From positions 682,001-746,000 of the forward strand of contig NZ_JARLLG010000001.1 in assembly GCF_029382255.1 (NCBI RefSeq): DNA of 64,000 bases, given 5' to 3'. The stretch is from Isoptericola croceus. Its GTDB lineage: Bacteria; Actinomycetota; Actinomycetes; Actinomycetales; Cellulomonadaceae. The position numbers were made by a program, and so were the translations under genes. Shown here one piece after another: positions 44,323 through 52,745 of this stretch; position 1 is the stretch's first letter; each line of letters begins with the position of its first letter. Below the pieces are notes generated by a model. It was given only the letters and a program-made list of their open reading frames with translations, did no database searches and was not told the DNA's origin.

Positions 44323-47300
44323 ATGAGCCTTGTCTCACGCGTCTACGAGAACCGCCGGTCGGTCGCGTCCGCGGGCGTCGTCGCCCTGTTCGGCGCGGGT
44401 CTGGCCGGGTTCGCGATCTGGTACGACGGTGAGGCGACGGCGGACATCGACCTCAACGACTCCGGTGTCTGGGTCACGCAGACGTCGACCGGCACGCTCG
44501 GTCGGTTCAACCACGAGGCGCAGGCCCTGGACGGCACGCTGCTGGCCAACTCCGTCAGCTTCGACGTGCAGCAGAACGCGCAACGGGTGCTGCTGGAGAG
44601 CGGGGGCGACTCGTCGGCGAGCCCGGTGGACCCCGCGCAGCTCACCCTGCGCGGCACGATGAAGTTCCCGGCCGGTGCCAAGGTCGCCACCGGCGGCGCG
44701 ACGACGGCCGTCCACGACGCCGACACCGGCCGTGTCTGGGTGCTCCCGTTCGACGGCAGCGTCGCGTTCGACGAGGATGCCCTCGACCCGGACCTCGAGG
44801 TCGGTACGGGCGGGGCCGTGACCGTGGCCCAGGACGGCACGGTGTTCGTCGCGGTCCCCTCCGAGAGCGCTCTGTACACGATCACGACAGGGCAGCGGGG
44901 CGCGGTGGCCGGTCACACCGAGGACCGGATGCCGGTGCACGGCGACGCCGAGATCCAGCTGACCACGGTCGGCGACGACGTCGTGGTGCTCGACCGCTCC
45001 ACCGGGAAGGTGGTGCTGCCCGGAGGGGACGCGGTCGAGCTGGACGGCGGCGCCGAGGCGCAGCTCCAGCAGCCGTCCGGCGCGTCCGACGTCGTCGTGC
45101 TCGCGACGCCCCGGGGCCTGGTCTACCAGCCGCTCGGCGGTGGCACGGCGACGACGCGGTCGGCCAACGGCACGCCCGCCCGGCCCGTCCAGCTCGGCGG
45201 ATGCACCTACGGGGCGTGGTCGCTGTCCGGGCAGGTGGTCCGCGACTGCCCGGGGGTGGACCACGACGAGGACATGGTGCTCGAGGGCATCAACGACACC
45301 ACGTCCCTCGCCTACCGGGTGAACCGCGACGTCATCGTCCTCAACGACATGGTCAACGGCACCCTGTGGATGGCCGCGGAGGACTTCCAGAAGGTCGACG
45401 ACTGGGAGCTCACCATCCCGGAGGACGCCGAGGGCGAGGAGGCGGAGTCCGAGGAGACCATCCCTGAGCAGGTCGACCAGTTCGTCGCCGAGCGTGACAA
45501 GGAGAACCGGCCACCCATCGCGGCCGACGACTCGTTCGGCGTCCGTGCCGGACGCACCACCGTGCTCGACGTGCTGCGCAACGACGTCGACCCCGACGGG
45601 GACGTGATGACGGTGTCGGTCGACTCGCCCCCGGACGGCGACCTGACCGTGGACCGTGTCCTGGACGGTGCCGCGCTGCAGGTCGACGTGCCCGCGGACG
45701 CGACCGGCAAGTACACCTTCACGTACGAGGTCGACGACGGCCGACCGAAGGGCACGGACACGGCGTCCGTGACCGTGCGGGTGATCCCGTCGTCCGAGAA
45801 CGAGGCGCCGGTGCAGACCGGCGAGCCCGTGCTGCAGGTGGGCCAGGACGGCACCGGCACCATCAAGGTCCTGCCGTACTTCGAGGACCCGGACGGCGAC
45901 GACCTCTTCTTGTCCCACGCCGGCACCGCCGACCCGAACGACGACGTCCGCTTCCGTCCCGACGGCACCGTCGAGTTCCGCGACGGCGGCGGCGCCACGG
46001 GCCGCAAGATCGTCGACCTCACCGTGTCCGACTCGTCCGGCCGCCCGTTCGAGGGCCGTCTCCTGGTCGACGTCGTCGCCACCAACGTCCCGCCCATCGC
46101 CGTGCAGGACCATGTCACGGTCCTCAGCGGGCAGCCTGTCACCGTCTCGCCGCTGACGAACGACTACGACCCGAACGGCGACACGCTGCGCCTGGTCCAC
46201 GTCGCGGAGAAGGACGGCATCGCGATCACGCAGAACCTCGCGGCGGGAACCTTCACCGCGCAGGGGGACGAGCCGGGCTCCTACGACATCACGTACCAGA
46301 TCAGCGACGGCCCGAACTCGACGATCGGTCTGGTGCGGGTGGACGTGATCGCACCGCCGGACTCGGACTCGGCGCCGGTGGCGGTCTCCGACCAGGTCCT
46401 GCTGCCGACCAACGGCACGGCTCTGCTCGACGTGCTGGCCAACGACACGGACCCCGCGGGTGGCGTGCTCGTCGTGCCGTCCGTGGACGTACCGGCTGAC
46501 GCCCCGATCGACGTCAGCGTGCTGAACCACCACGTGCTGAAGATCTCCGAGACCAAGCGGCTCGACGAGCCGATCACCTTCGAGTACACGGTGGCGAACG
46601 CCTCCGGGGCCGCCACCGGCCAGGTCCGCGTGGTCCCGATCCCCGCCCCCGACGTGCTGCGCCCCCCGGAGGCCGGCCCGGACGAGGCGCTCGTCCACAC
46701 CGGTGACGTGGTGACGATCCCTGTGCTCGCCAACGACAGCCACCCTGACGGGCTCGACCTCGTGCTCAACGATGAGCTGCAGGAGGAGCCCGACGCCGCC
46801 CTGGGCGAGGCGTTCGTCTCCGAGGACACGGTGCGGTTCCGCGCCGGTTCCGAGCCGGGGACGGCGCACCTCGTGTACGAGGTGCTCGACAGCAATGGCC
46901 AGAAGGACTCCGCCCAGGTGACGGTGACGATCCAGGGGGGCGAGGAGAACGCCGCCCCGCAGGTCCCGGACACCGAGGCACGGGTGCTCAGCGGCCGCAC
47001 GGTCCGCATCGCGCTGCCGCTGGACGGGACCGACCCGGACGGCGACCATGTCGTCCTGAGCTCGATCTCCGCGGCGCCGAGCAAGGGCACGGCCACGATC
47101 GTCGACGGCTACATCGACTACACCGCAGGCAAGGGGGCGACGGGTTTCGACACGCTCACCTACGAGGTGACCGACACCCGCGGCGCCGTCGGGCAGGGGG
47201 CGATCCGTGTCGGGATCTCCGCCCCGCCCGCGACCAACCAGCCGCCGCAGGCGGTGGACGACGAGACCACCGTGCGGCCGGGGCGCACCGTCGCGGTGCG

Positions 47301-50300
47301 AGCCCTCGAGAACGACTCCGACCCCGACGGCGACGAGATCGGTCTGGTCGCGGACGGCTTCGAGGGGATGCCCGAGGGTATCGAGCCGAAGGCGGTCGAC
47401 GAGGACGTCGTCCTGACGGCACCGGACGCCGAGGGGACCTACGCCTTCTACTACACGATCCAGGACGACTTCAAGGCTCGGGCGACGGGGGCGATCCGCC
47501 TCGTCGTCGACGAGGAAGCGCCTCTGCTGCGCCCGATCGCCGTGGACGACGTCGTGACCGCGGACGAGGTGCAGGGCGCCACGTCCGTCACCGTGGACGT
47601 GCTGGCGAACGACATCGACCCGGACGGTGTCGCGGCGGACCTCACGGTGACGGTGGACGAGGAGCTCGACGGGGTCGAGGTCACCGAGGACGGTCACGTC
47701 ACCGTGGCGCTCACCGCGGACGCTCGCGTCATCACCTACACGGTCACGGACATCGACGGCCTCCAGGCGAAGGCCTTCGTGCGGGTGCCCGGAGACCAGG
47801 CTCGGCCCTACCTCCAGCCTGGGCTGGATCCCTTGCAGGCGACCAGCGGTGAGCCGTTGACGATCGATCTCGAGGAGTACGTGGTGGTGCGCGAGGGCCG
47901 CGAACCTCGCATCACCGAGGAGAAGACGGTGCAGGCGGCACAGGGTTCCGTCGCGGTCGAGGACCACGACACCCTCGTCTACACCTCGGCCGAGGACTAC
48001 GCGGGCGCAGCCTCGGTCAGCTTCGAGGTCACCGACGGCGACGGACCGGACGATGCGGACGGCCTGACGGCGGTCCTCACGCTCCCGATCGACGTCGTCC
48101 CGTCCGAGAACCTCCCGCCCGAGATCGTCGGCTCGCCCGCGCTCGAGGTCGCCGCCGGCGAGGACGGCACCGTCGACCTGGCCCGGTACGTCGAGGACCC
48201 GGACGGCGACGCCCTCACCTTCGAGGTGTCCGGCGGTGACGGGATCACGACCTCCGTCACCGGCGGCACCGTCACGGCGCAGGTGGAGCCGTCCGTGCCG
48301 AAGGGCACGTCGACGGGCCTGTCGTTCACCGTCTCCGACGGACAGAACCCGCCTGTCGGCGGCGAACTCACGGTGACCGTCGTGGGATCCACGCGGCCGC
48401 TGGTGCAGACGTCGCCCGACGAGGTGCCGGACGCCCACCAGGGCGTCCAGATCCGGGTGCCGGTGCTGGAGAACGACACGAACCCGTTCCCGGAGAAGCC
48501 GCTGACGATCGTGGGCGCCTACGGGGAGACGGGCCAGGGAGAGGTGTCGTTCAGCGACTCCGAGGTCATCGTGACCCCGGGCGAGAACTTCCACGGCGTG
48601 CTCACGGTCCGATACACGGTGCAGGACGCCACCGAGGACCCGGACCGACAGGTCGACGGGTCGCTGAAGGTGACCGTCCTCGGCCGGCCCGAGGCGCCCC
48701 GCGCCCCGGTGGTCGAGGAGGTGCGCTCCGAGACGGTGGTGCTGAGCTGGGAGCAGCCGAACAACAACGGTGCGGAGATCACCGGCTACACCCTGCGCAC
48801 CAACGACGGCCGATCGCAGGAGTGCACGACGACGACCTGCACGTTCGGCGGTCTGACGAACAACGTGACGTACACGTTCACGGTGGCCGCCACCAACGAG
48901 GTGGGCGAGTCCGAGGAGTCGCCGGCCTCGGCGGAGGCGCGCCCGGATCAGAAGCCGGACCAGCCGGATCCGCCGCGACTGGAGTTCGGCGACGAGTCCC
49001 TGACCGTGACGTGGAAGAACCGCACGTACACCGACCGGTCGCCGATCGAGTGCGTCAACCTGGAGATCAGCCCGGCACCCGCCGACGGCCGGATCCAGCA
49101 GACCTGCCTGTCCACCACGACGTTCACGTGGGAGGGGCTGACCAACGGCACGGCCTACACGGTGCGCGTCCAGGCCGAGAACGAGGCTCCGGACCCCTCC
49201 GACTGGTCCGAGCCGTCCGCGCCGGAGACCCCGGCCGGCCCCCCGTTCCGGCCGGGCGCGCCGTCTGCCACTCGCGTCGACACGGCCGTGGGCGGCCAGA
49301 CGACGGTGAGCTGGGACCAGCCGAACACCAACGGTGACGCCATCAAGACCTACTACCTGGACGTCATCAAGGACGGTTCGAAGGTCCGCACGATCGAGGT
49401 GGCGGGCACCAAGACCTCCCAGACCGTCCAGGACCTGAACACCACCTCGAGCTACACGTTCACGGTGTCGGCCGAGAACAAGGCCGGGAAGTCCGAGACG
49501 AGCCCGGCGTCCAACGCCGTGGTGCCGTACGGCACGCCGGCGGTGGCGACGAACGTCTCGGCCCGGCTCGGCAGCAACACCAGCGGGCGGGCGATCGTGA
49601 GCTGGAGCGCCTCGTCGGACATCCGTGGTCCGGGGCCGTACTACCAGGTGCGCGCCAACGGGTCGGGTGCGCAGAACGCCGGGAACACCACCGAGTACAC
49701 CTACACCGGCCTGAGCAACGGCACCTCGTACACGTTCCAGGTGCGGGCGTGCAACCAGTACACCTGCTCGGCATGGTCGGCGCAGTCGAACGCGGTGACG
49801 CCGTACACCACACCTGGTGCTCCCGGGGTCTCGGCGTCCAAGATCGCCGACGACCAGGGTCGGTTCCGGGTGACCGCGCCGAGCAACAACGGCGGCCGTG
49901 CGGTGCAGCGCATCGAGTGGGAGTACACCCGCGGCACGACGGGCAGCGGCCGCGCGACGAGCTGGCCGTTCACGCGGGACACGCCGAGGGCACACAGCAC
50001 GACGTACACGTTGCGCGCCAGGGCCTGCAACGAGGCCGGGTGCGGGTCGTGGGCGAGTGCGAGCCACACCACGGACGCCCCGCCGACCCCCCGCGCCTGG
50101 GTGACCAAGGGAGCGCGAACCGGCGTCATCAACGGGTGTTCGTCCGGCAACTGCTACTACATGGTCGTCAACACGCAGCACTTCCCGAGCGGCTCCCACA
50201 AGGTGGAGTGCTGGTCGGGGTCCAACCCGGAGTACTCGGGCGGCTGGCACAACATCGTGCCCGGCAGCGACGGCACCGTCTACACGTCCCCGGGCGGGCC

Positions 50301-50430
50301 CGGCCGACAGTATTCGCTGAGCGGCACGTCGTCCGCGCAGATGACCTGCTTCTACGGCCACAACGGGACCCAGGTCGGGGTCGTGATCGATGGCACGCGC
50401 TACTACCAGAGCGATGCGCGCACCTGGTGA
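44323..50430 (+). CDS. Giant single-pass surface protein with Ig-like and fibronectin type III repeats
   Basis: 2035-aa protein. One helix at about 14-34 anchors it with a short cytosolic N-terminus. Residues ~40-395 look like a beta-propeller-type domain with repeated DG/V strands. From ~395 to ~1455 come around ten Ig/cadherin-like repeats marked by NDVDPDGD, NDYDPNGD, NDTDPAGG and NDSDPDGD, probably calcium-binding. From ~1456 to ~1920 there are about five fibronectin type III modules with W(E/D)QPN.NG.(E/A)I. The last ~110 residues hold four cysteines and aromatic strands (CYYMVVNTQHFPSGSHKVEC). I chose the ATG at 44323 because GAAGGG precedes it. It heads the MoxR-FHA-FtsK gene set, so it probably acts with that envelope or secretion machine. 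Confidence 0.88.
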   Translation: MSLVSRVYENRRSVASAGVVALFGAGLAGFAIWYDGEATADIDLNDSGVWVTQTSTGTLGRFNHEAQALDGTLLANSVSFDVQQNAQRVLLESGGDSSASPVDPAQLTLRGTMKFPAGAKVATGGATTAVHDADTGRVWVLPFDGSVAFDEDALDPDLEVGTGGAVTVAQDGTVFVAVPSESALYTITTGQRGAVAGHTEDRMPVHGDAEIQLTTVGDDVVVLDRSTGKVVLPGGDAVELDGGAEAQLQQPSGASDVVVLATPRGLVYQPLGGGTATTRSANGTPARPVQLGGCTYGAWSLSGQVVRDCPGVDHDEDMVLEGINDTTSLAYRVNRDVIVLNDMVNGTLWMAAEDFQKVDDWELTIPEDAEGEEAESEETIPEQVDQFVAERDKENRPPIAADDSFGVRAGRTTVLDVLRNDVDPDGDVMTVSVDSPPDGDLTVDRVLDGAALQVDVPADATGKYTFTYEVDDGRPKGTDTASVTVRVIPSSENEAPVQTGEPVLQVGQDGTGTIKVLPYFEDPDGDDLFLSHAGTADPNDDVRFRPDGTVEFRDGGGATGRKIVDLTVSDSSGRPFEGRLLVDVVATNVPPIAVQDHVTVLSGQPVTVSPLTNDYDPNGDTLRLVHVAEKDGIAITQNLAAGTFTAQGDEPGSYDITYQISDGPNSTIGLVRVDVIAPPDSDSAPVAVSDQVLLPTNGTALLDVLANDTDPAGGVLVVPSVDVPADAPIDVSVLNHHVLKISETKRLDEPITFEYTVANASGAATGQVRVVPIPAPDVLRPPEAGPDEALVHTGDVVTIPVLANDSHPDGLDLVLNDELQEEPDAALGEAFVSEDTVRFRAGSEPGTAHLVYEVLDSNGQKDSAQVTVTIQGGEENAAPQVPDTEARVLSGRTVRIALPLDGTDPDGDHVVLSSISAAPSKGTATIVDGYIDYTAGKGATGFDTLTYEVTDTRGAVGQGAIRVGISAPPATNQPPQAVDDETTVRPGRTVAVRALENDSDPDGDEIGLVADGFEGMPEGIEPKAVDEDVVLTAPDAEGTYAFYYTIQDDFKARATGAIRLVVDEEAPLLRPIAVDDVVTADEVQGATSVTVDVLANDIDPDGVAADLTVTVDEELDGVEVTEDGHVTVALTADARVITYTVTDIDGLQAKAFVRVPGDQARPYLQPGLDPLQATSGEPLTIDLEEYVVVREGREPRITEEKTVQAAQGSVAVEDHDTLVYTSAEDYAGAASVSFEVTDGDGPDDADGLTAVLTLPIDVVPSENLPPEIVGSPALEVAAGEDGTVDLARYVEDPDGDALTFEVSGGDGITTSVTGGTVTAQVEPSVPKGTSTGLSFTVSDGQNPPVGGELTVTVVGSTRPLVQTSPDEVPDAHQGVQIRVPVLENDTNPFPEKPLTIVGAYGETGQGEVSFSDSEVIVTPGENFHGVLTVRYTVQDATEDPDRQVDGSLKVTVLGRPEAPRAPVVEEVRSETVVLSWEQPNNNGAEITGYTLRTNDGRSQECTTTTCTFGGLTNNVTYTFTVAATNEVGESEESPASAEARPDQKPDQPDPPRLEFGDESLTVTWKNRTYTDRSPIECVNLEISPAPADGRIQQTCLSTTTFTWEGLTNGTAYTVRVQAENEAPDPSDWSEPSAPETPAGPPFRPGAPSATRVDTAVGGQTTVSWDQPNTNGDAIKTYYLDVIKDGSKVRTIEVAGTKTSQTVQDLNTTSSYTFTVSAENKAGKSETSPASNAVVPYGTPAVATNVSARLGSNTSGRAIVSWSASSDIRGPGPYYQVRANGSGAQNAGNTTEYTYTGLSNGTSYTFQVRACNQYTCSAWSAQSNAVTPYTTPGAPGVSASKIADDQGRFRVTAPSNNGGRAVQRIEWEYTRGTTGSGRATSWPFTRDTPRAHSTTYTLRARACNEAGCGSWASASHTTDAPPTPRAWVTKGARTGVINGCSSGNCYYMVVNTQHFPSGSHKVECWSGSNPEYSGGWHNIVPGSDGTVYTSPGGPGRQYSLSGTSSAQMTCFYGHNGTQVGVVIDGTRYYQSDARTW

Positions 50431-50490
50431 CCAGGCGCGCCGTCCCACCCTGTCCATGAACCGACGCACGAGCACGAAGGAAGCCCCGAG

Positions 50491-51462
50491 ATGACAATGA
50501 CCCCCGAGCAGGCGGCATGGTTCGCCCAGACGTTCGACCGTCTGAGCGGCAACGTCGGCCTGGCGGTGCTGGGCAAGGCACCGGTGGTGCGCCTCGCCCT
50601 GACCTGCATGCTGGCCGAGGGCCACCTGCTGCTCGAGGACGCCCCGGGCACGGGCAAGACGGCGATGGCCCGCGCCATCGCGGCCTCGGTGCAGGGCACG
50701 CAGAACCGCATCCAGTTCACACCGGACCTGCTGCCGTCCGACGTGACGGGCGTGATGATCTACGACCAGAAGATGGGCACCTTCGACTTCCGGCCCGGCC
50801 CGATCTTCGCGTCCATCGTGCTCGCAGACGAGATCAACCGGGCCTCGCCCAAGACCCAGTCGGCGCTGCTCGAGGTGATGGAGGAAGGGCGCGTCACCGT
50901 CGACGGGACGGCGCACGACGTCGGCCGCCCGTTCATGGTCATCGCCACCCAGAACCCGATCGAGCAGGCCGGCACCTACCGGCTGCCCGAGGCGCAGCTC
51001 GACCGGTTCCTGATGAAGACGTCGGTCGGCTACCCGGACCACGCCTCCACGGTGGAGATCCTGTCGGGGTCGGCCACCCGCGACCGCAGCGCGGCCCTGC
51101 AGCCGATCATCACCACCAAGGCGGTCGCCGACATGGCCGACCTCGCCGCCACGGTCCACACGGACCAGGCCGTGCTGGAGTACATCAGCCGCCTGTCGGA
51201 GGAGACCCGCAACGCCCCCGAGGCGCGGATCGGTGTCTCGGTCCGTGGCGCCCTGGCCCTGGTGCGGTGCTGCAAGGTCTGGGCGGCGGCGCACGGGCGC
51301 AACTACGTGCTGCCCGACGACGTCAAGCAGCTCGCCCAGCCCGTGTGGGCGCACCGGTTCGTGCTCGACCCGGAGGCGGAGTTCACCGGGGCGCGGGCCG
51401 AGGTCGTCCTGGCAAGGATCCTCGCCGACGTGGCGGCACCGCAGGAGCGCGCCGGGGTATGA
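50491..51462 (+). CDS. moxR: MoxR-family AAA+ ATPase
   Basis: 323-aa AAA+ chaperone-like ATPase. Walker A is PGTGKT (52-57), Walker B is VLADEINRASPKTQ (D113, E114), and ATQNPIEQAGTYRLPEAQLDRF is the sensor/arginine-finger region typical of MoxR. MoxR proteins usually pair with DUF58 and transglutaminase-fold partners, exactly as here. The stop overlaps the DUF58 start (ATGA). An in-frame ATG at 50497 is possible (MTMTPEQ versus MTPEQ); GAAGGAAG lies upstream. Confidence 0.95.
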   Translation: MTMTPEQAAWFAQTFDRLSGNVGLAVLGKAPVVRLALTCMLAEGHLLLEDAPGTGKTAMARAIAASVQGTQNRIQFTPDLLPSDVTGVMIYDQKMGTFDFRPGPIFASIVLADEINRASPKTQSALLEVMEEGRVTVDGTAHDVGRPFMVIATQNPIEQAGTYRLPEAQLDRFLMKTSVGYPDHASTVEILSGSATRDRSAALQPIITTKAVADMADLAATVHTDQAVLEYISRLSEETRNAPEARIGVSVRGALALVRCCKVWAAAHGRNYVLPDDVKQLAQPVWAHRFVLDPEAEFTGARAEVVLARILADVAAPQERAGV

Positions 51463-52745
51463 CGACGCCAGTGACAGGGCGCGCGCGGCCCTCGCGCATC
51501 GCGGCCTCGCGGCTCCGCACGGGGGCGTGGTGGGTGACCGCCCTCGCCGTACTGCGGGACGGGTGGTCCGCAGTGATCCGGGTGTGCGCCCCGGTGACGC
51601 GGGCGCTCAGCACCTTCGGCATCGCCGTGCTGGTCGTCGCCGTGGCGGCGTGGGTCGCGGGCCTCATGCTCGGCTGGCTCGAGGTGCTGGTCGCGGCGAT
51701 CGTGCTGACGGTCGCCCTCGTGGCGGCGATCGTGTTCGTGCTGGGCAGGCTGCGGTACGACGTGACCCTGACGCTGACGCAGTCGCGCGTGACCGTGGGG
51801 GACCCCGCCGTCGGCCGCCTCGACGTCCGCAACGCCGCCGCGCGGCCGCTCCTCCCGTCGGTGATGGAGCTTCCGGTGGGCCGCGGGACCGCCGCGTTCC
51901 CGGTGCCGCGCCTGCGGGGTGGCGGGACGCACGAGGAGATCTTCCGCATCCCCACCCGGCGCCGCAGCGTCATCACGGTGGGCCCCGTGAAGTCCGTCCG
52001 GGCCGACCCGCTCGGGCTGCTGCGCCGCGAGGTCACCTGGACCGACGAGCAGGAGCTGTACGTGCACCCGGCCGTGAAGAACCTGGCGAGCTCGTCGACC
52101 GGCCTGCTCCGCGACCTCGAGGGTCGCGCGACCACCGACCTCACCGACTCGGACATCTCGTTCCACGCCCTGCGCGAGTACGCGCCGGGCGACGACCTGC
52201 GCCACATCCACTGGAAGACGACGGCGCGGACGGGCACGCTGATGGTGCGCCAGTTCGAGGAGACGCGGCGGTCCCACCTGGCGGTCCTGCTGTCCACCCG
52301 GGCGCAGGACTACGCGAGCGACGAGGAGTTCGAGCTCGCGGTCTCCGTGTGCGGCTCGCTGGGCCTGCAGGCGATCAAGGAGGACCGTGGCGTGACGGTG
52401 CTCGTCCACACGGGCAGCCTGCGCGGGGACCACCACACGCGCCTCCTCGACGACCTGTCACGGATCGAGCCCGTGTCCTCCCACAGCAAGCTGGTGGATC
52501 TCGCCCGCGGTGTCGCCTCGAGCTCGGCGAGCGCCTCGGTGATCGCGTTCGTCGTCGGCAGCAAGGTCACCCCGACCGAGCTGCGCGTGGCGTCCTCCCG
52601 GCTGCCGGTGGGCGTGACGGTGATGGCGATCCAGTGCGTGCCGGGCGCCAGCCTGTCGCGGCACTCGATCGCCGAGGTCGGGGTGCTGACCCTGGGCAGG
52701 CTCGGTGACCTGCCGCTCGCGCTGAAGAAGATGAGCGACGCATGA
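51459..52745 (+). CDS. DUF58 membrane protein
   Basis: 428-aa protein with about 45 cytosolic residues, two adjacent helices (about 50-70 and 74-97) and a long domain. The DUF58 signature YAPGDDLRHIHWKTTARTGTLMVRQFE lies around 240. The fold resembles a von Willebrand A domain. Such proteins are thought to assemble with MoxR in envelope complexes. ATGA overlaps on both sides. Confidence 0.92.
   Translation: MTTPVTGRARPSRIAASRLRTGAWWVTALAVLRDGWSAVIRVCAPVTRALSTFGIAVLVVAVAAWVAGLMLGWLEVLVAAIVLTVALVAAIVFVLGRLRYDVTLTLTQSRVTVGDPAVGRLDVRNAAARPLLPSVMELPVGRGTAAFPVPRLRGGGTHEEIFRIPTRRRSVITVGPVKSVRADPLGLLRREVTWTDEQELYVHPAVKNLASSSTGLLRDLEGRATTDLTDSDISFHALREYAPGDDLRHIHWKTTARTGTLMVRQFEETRRSHLAVLLSTRAQDYASDEEFELAVSVCGSLGLQAIKEDRGVTVLVHTGSLRGDHHTRLLDDLSRIEPVSSHSKLVDLARGVASSSASASVIAFVVGSKVTPTELRVASSRLPVGVTVMAIQCVPGASLSRHSIAEVGVLTLGRLGDLPLALKKMSDA

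Noticed and set aside
44335-51354. A 2339-codon open frame antisense to the Ig-domain and MoxR genes
   Set aside because: It mirrors the codon pattern of a high-GC gene on the other strand, is His/Arg/Val/Asp-rich without domain structure, and both sense genes are clearly real.
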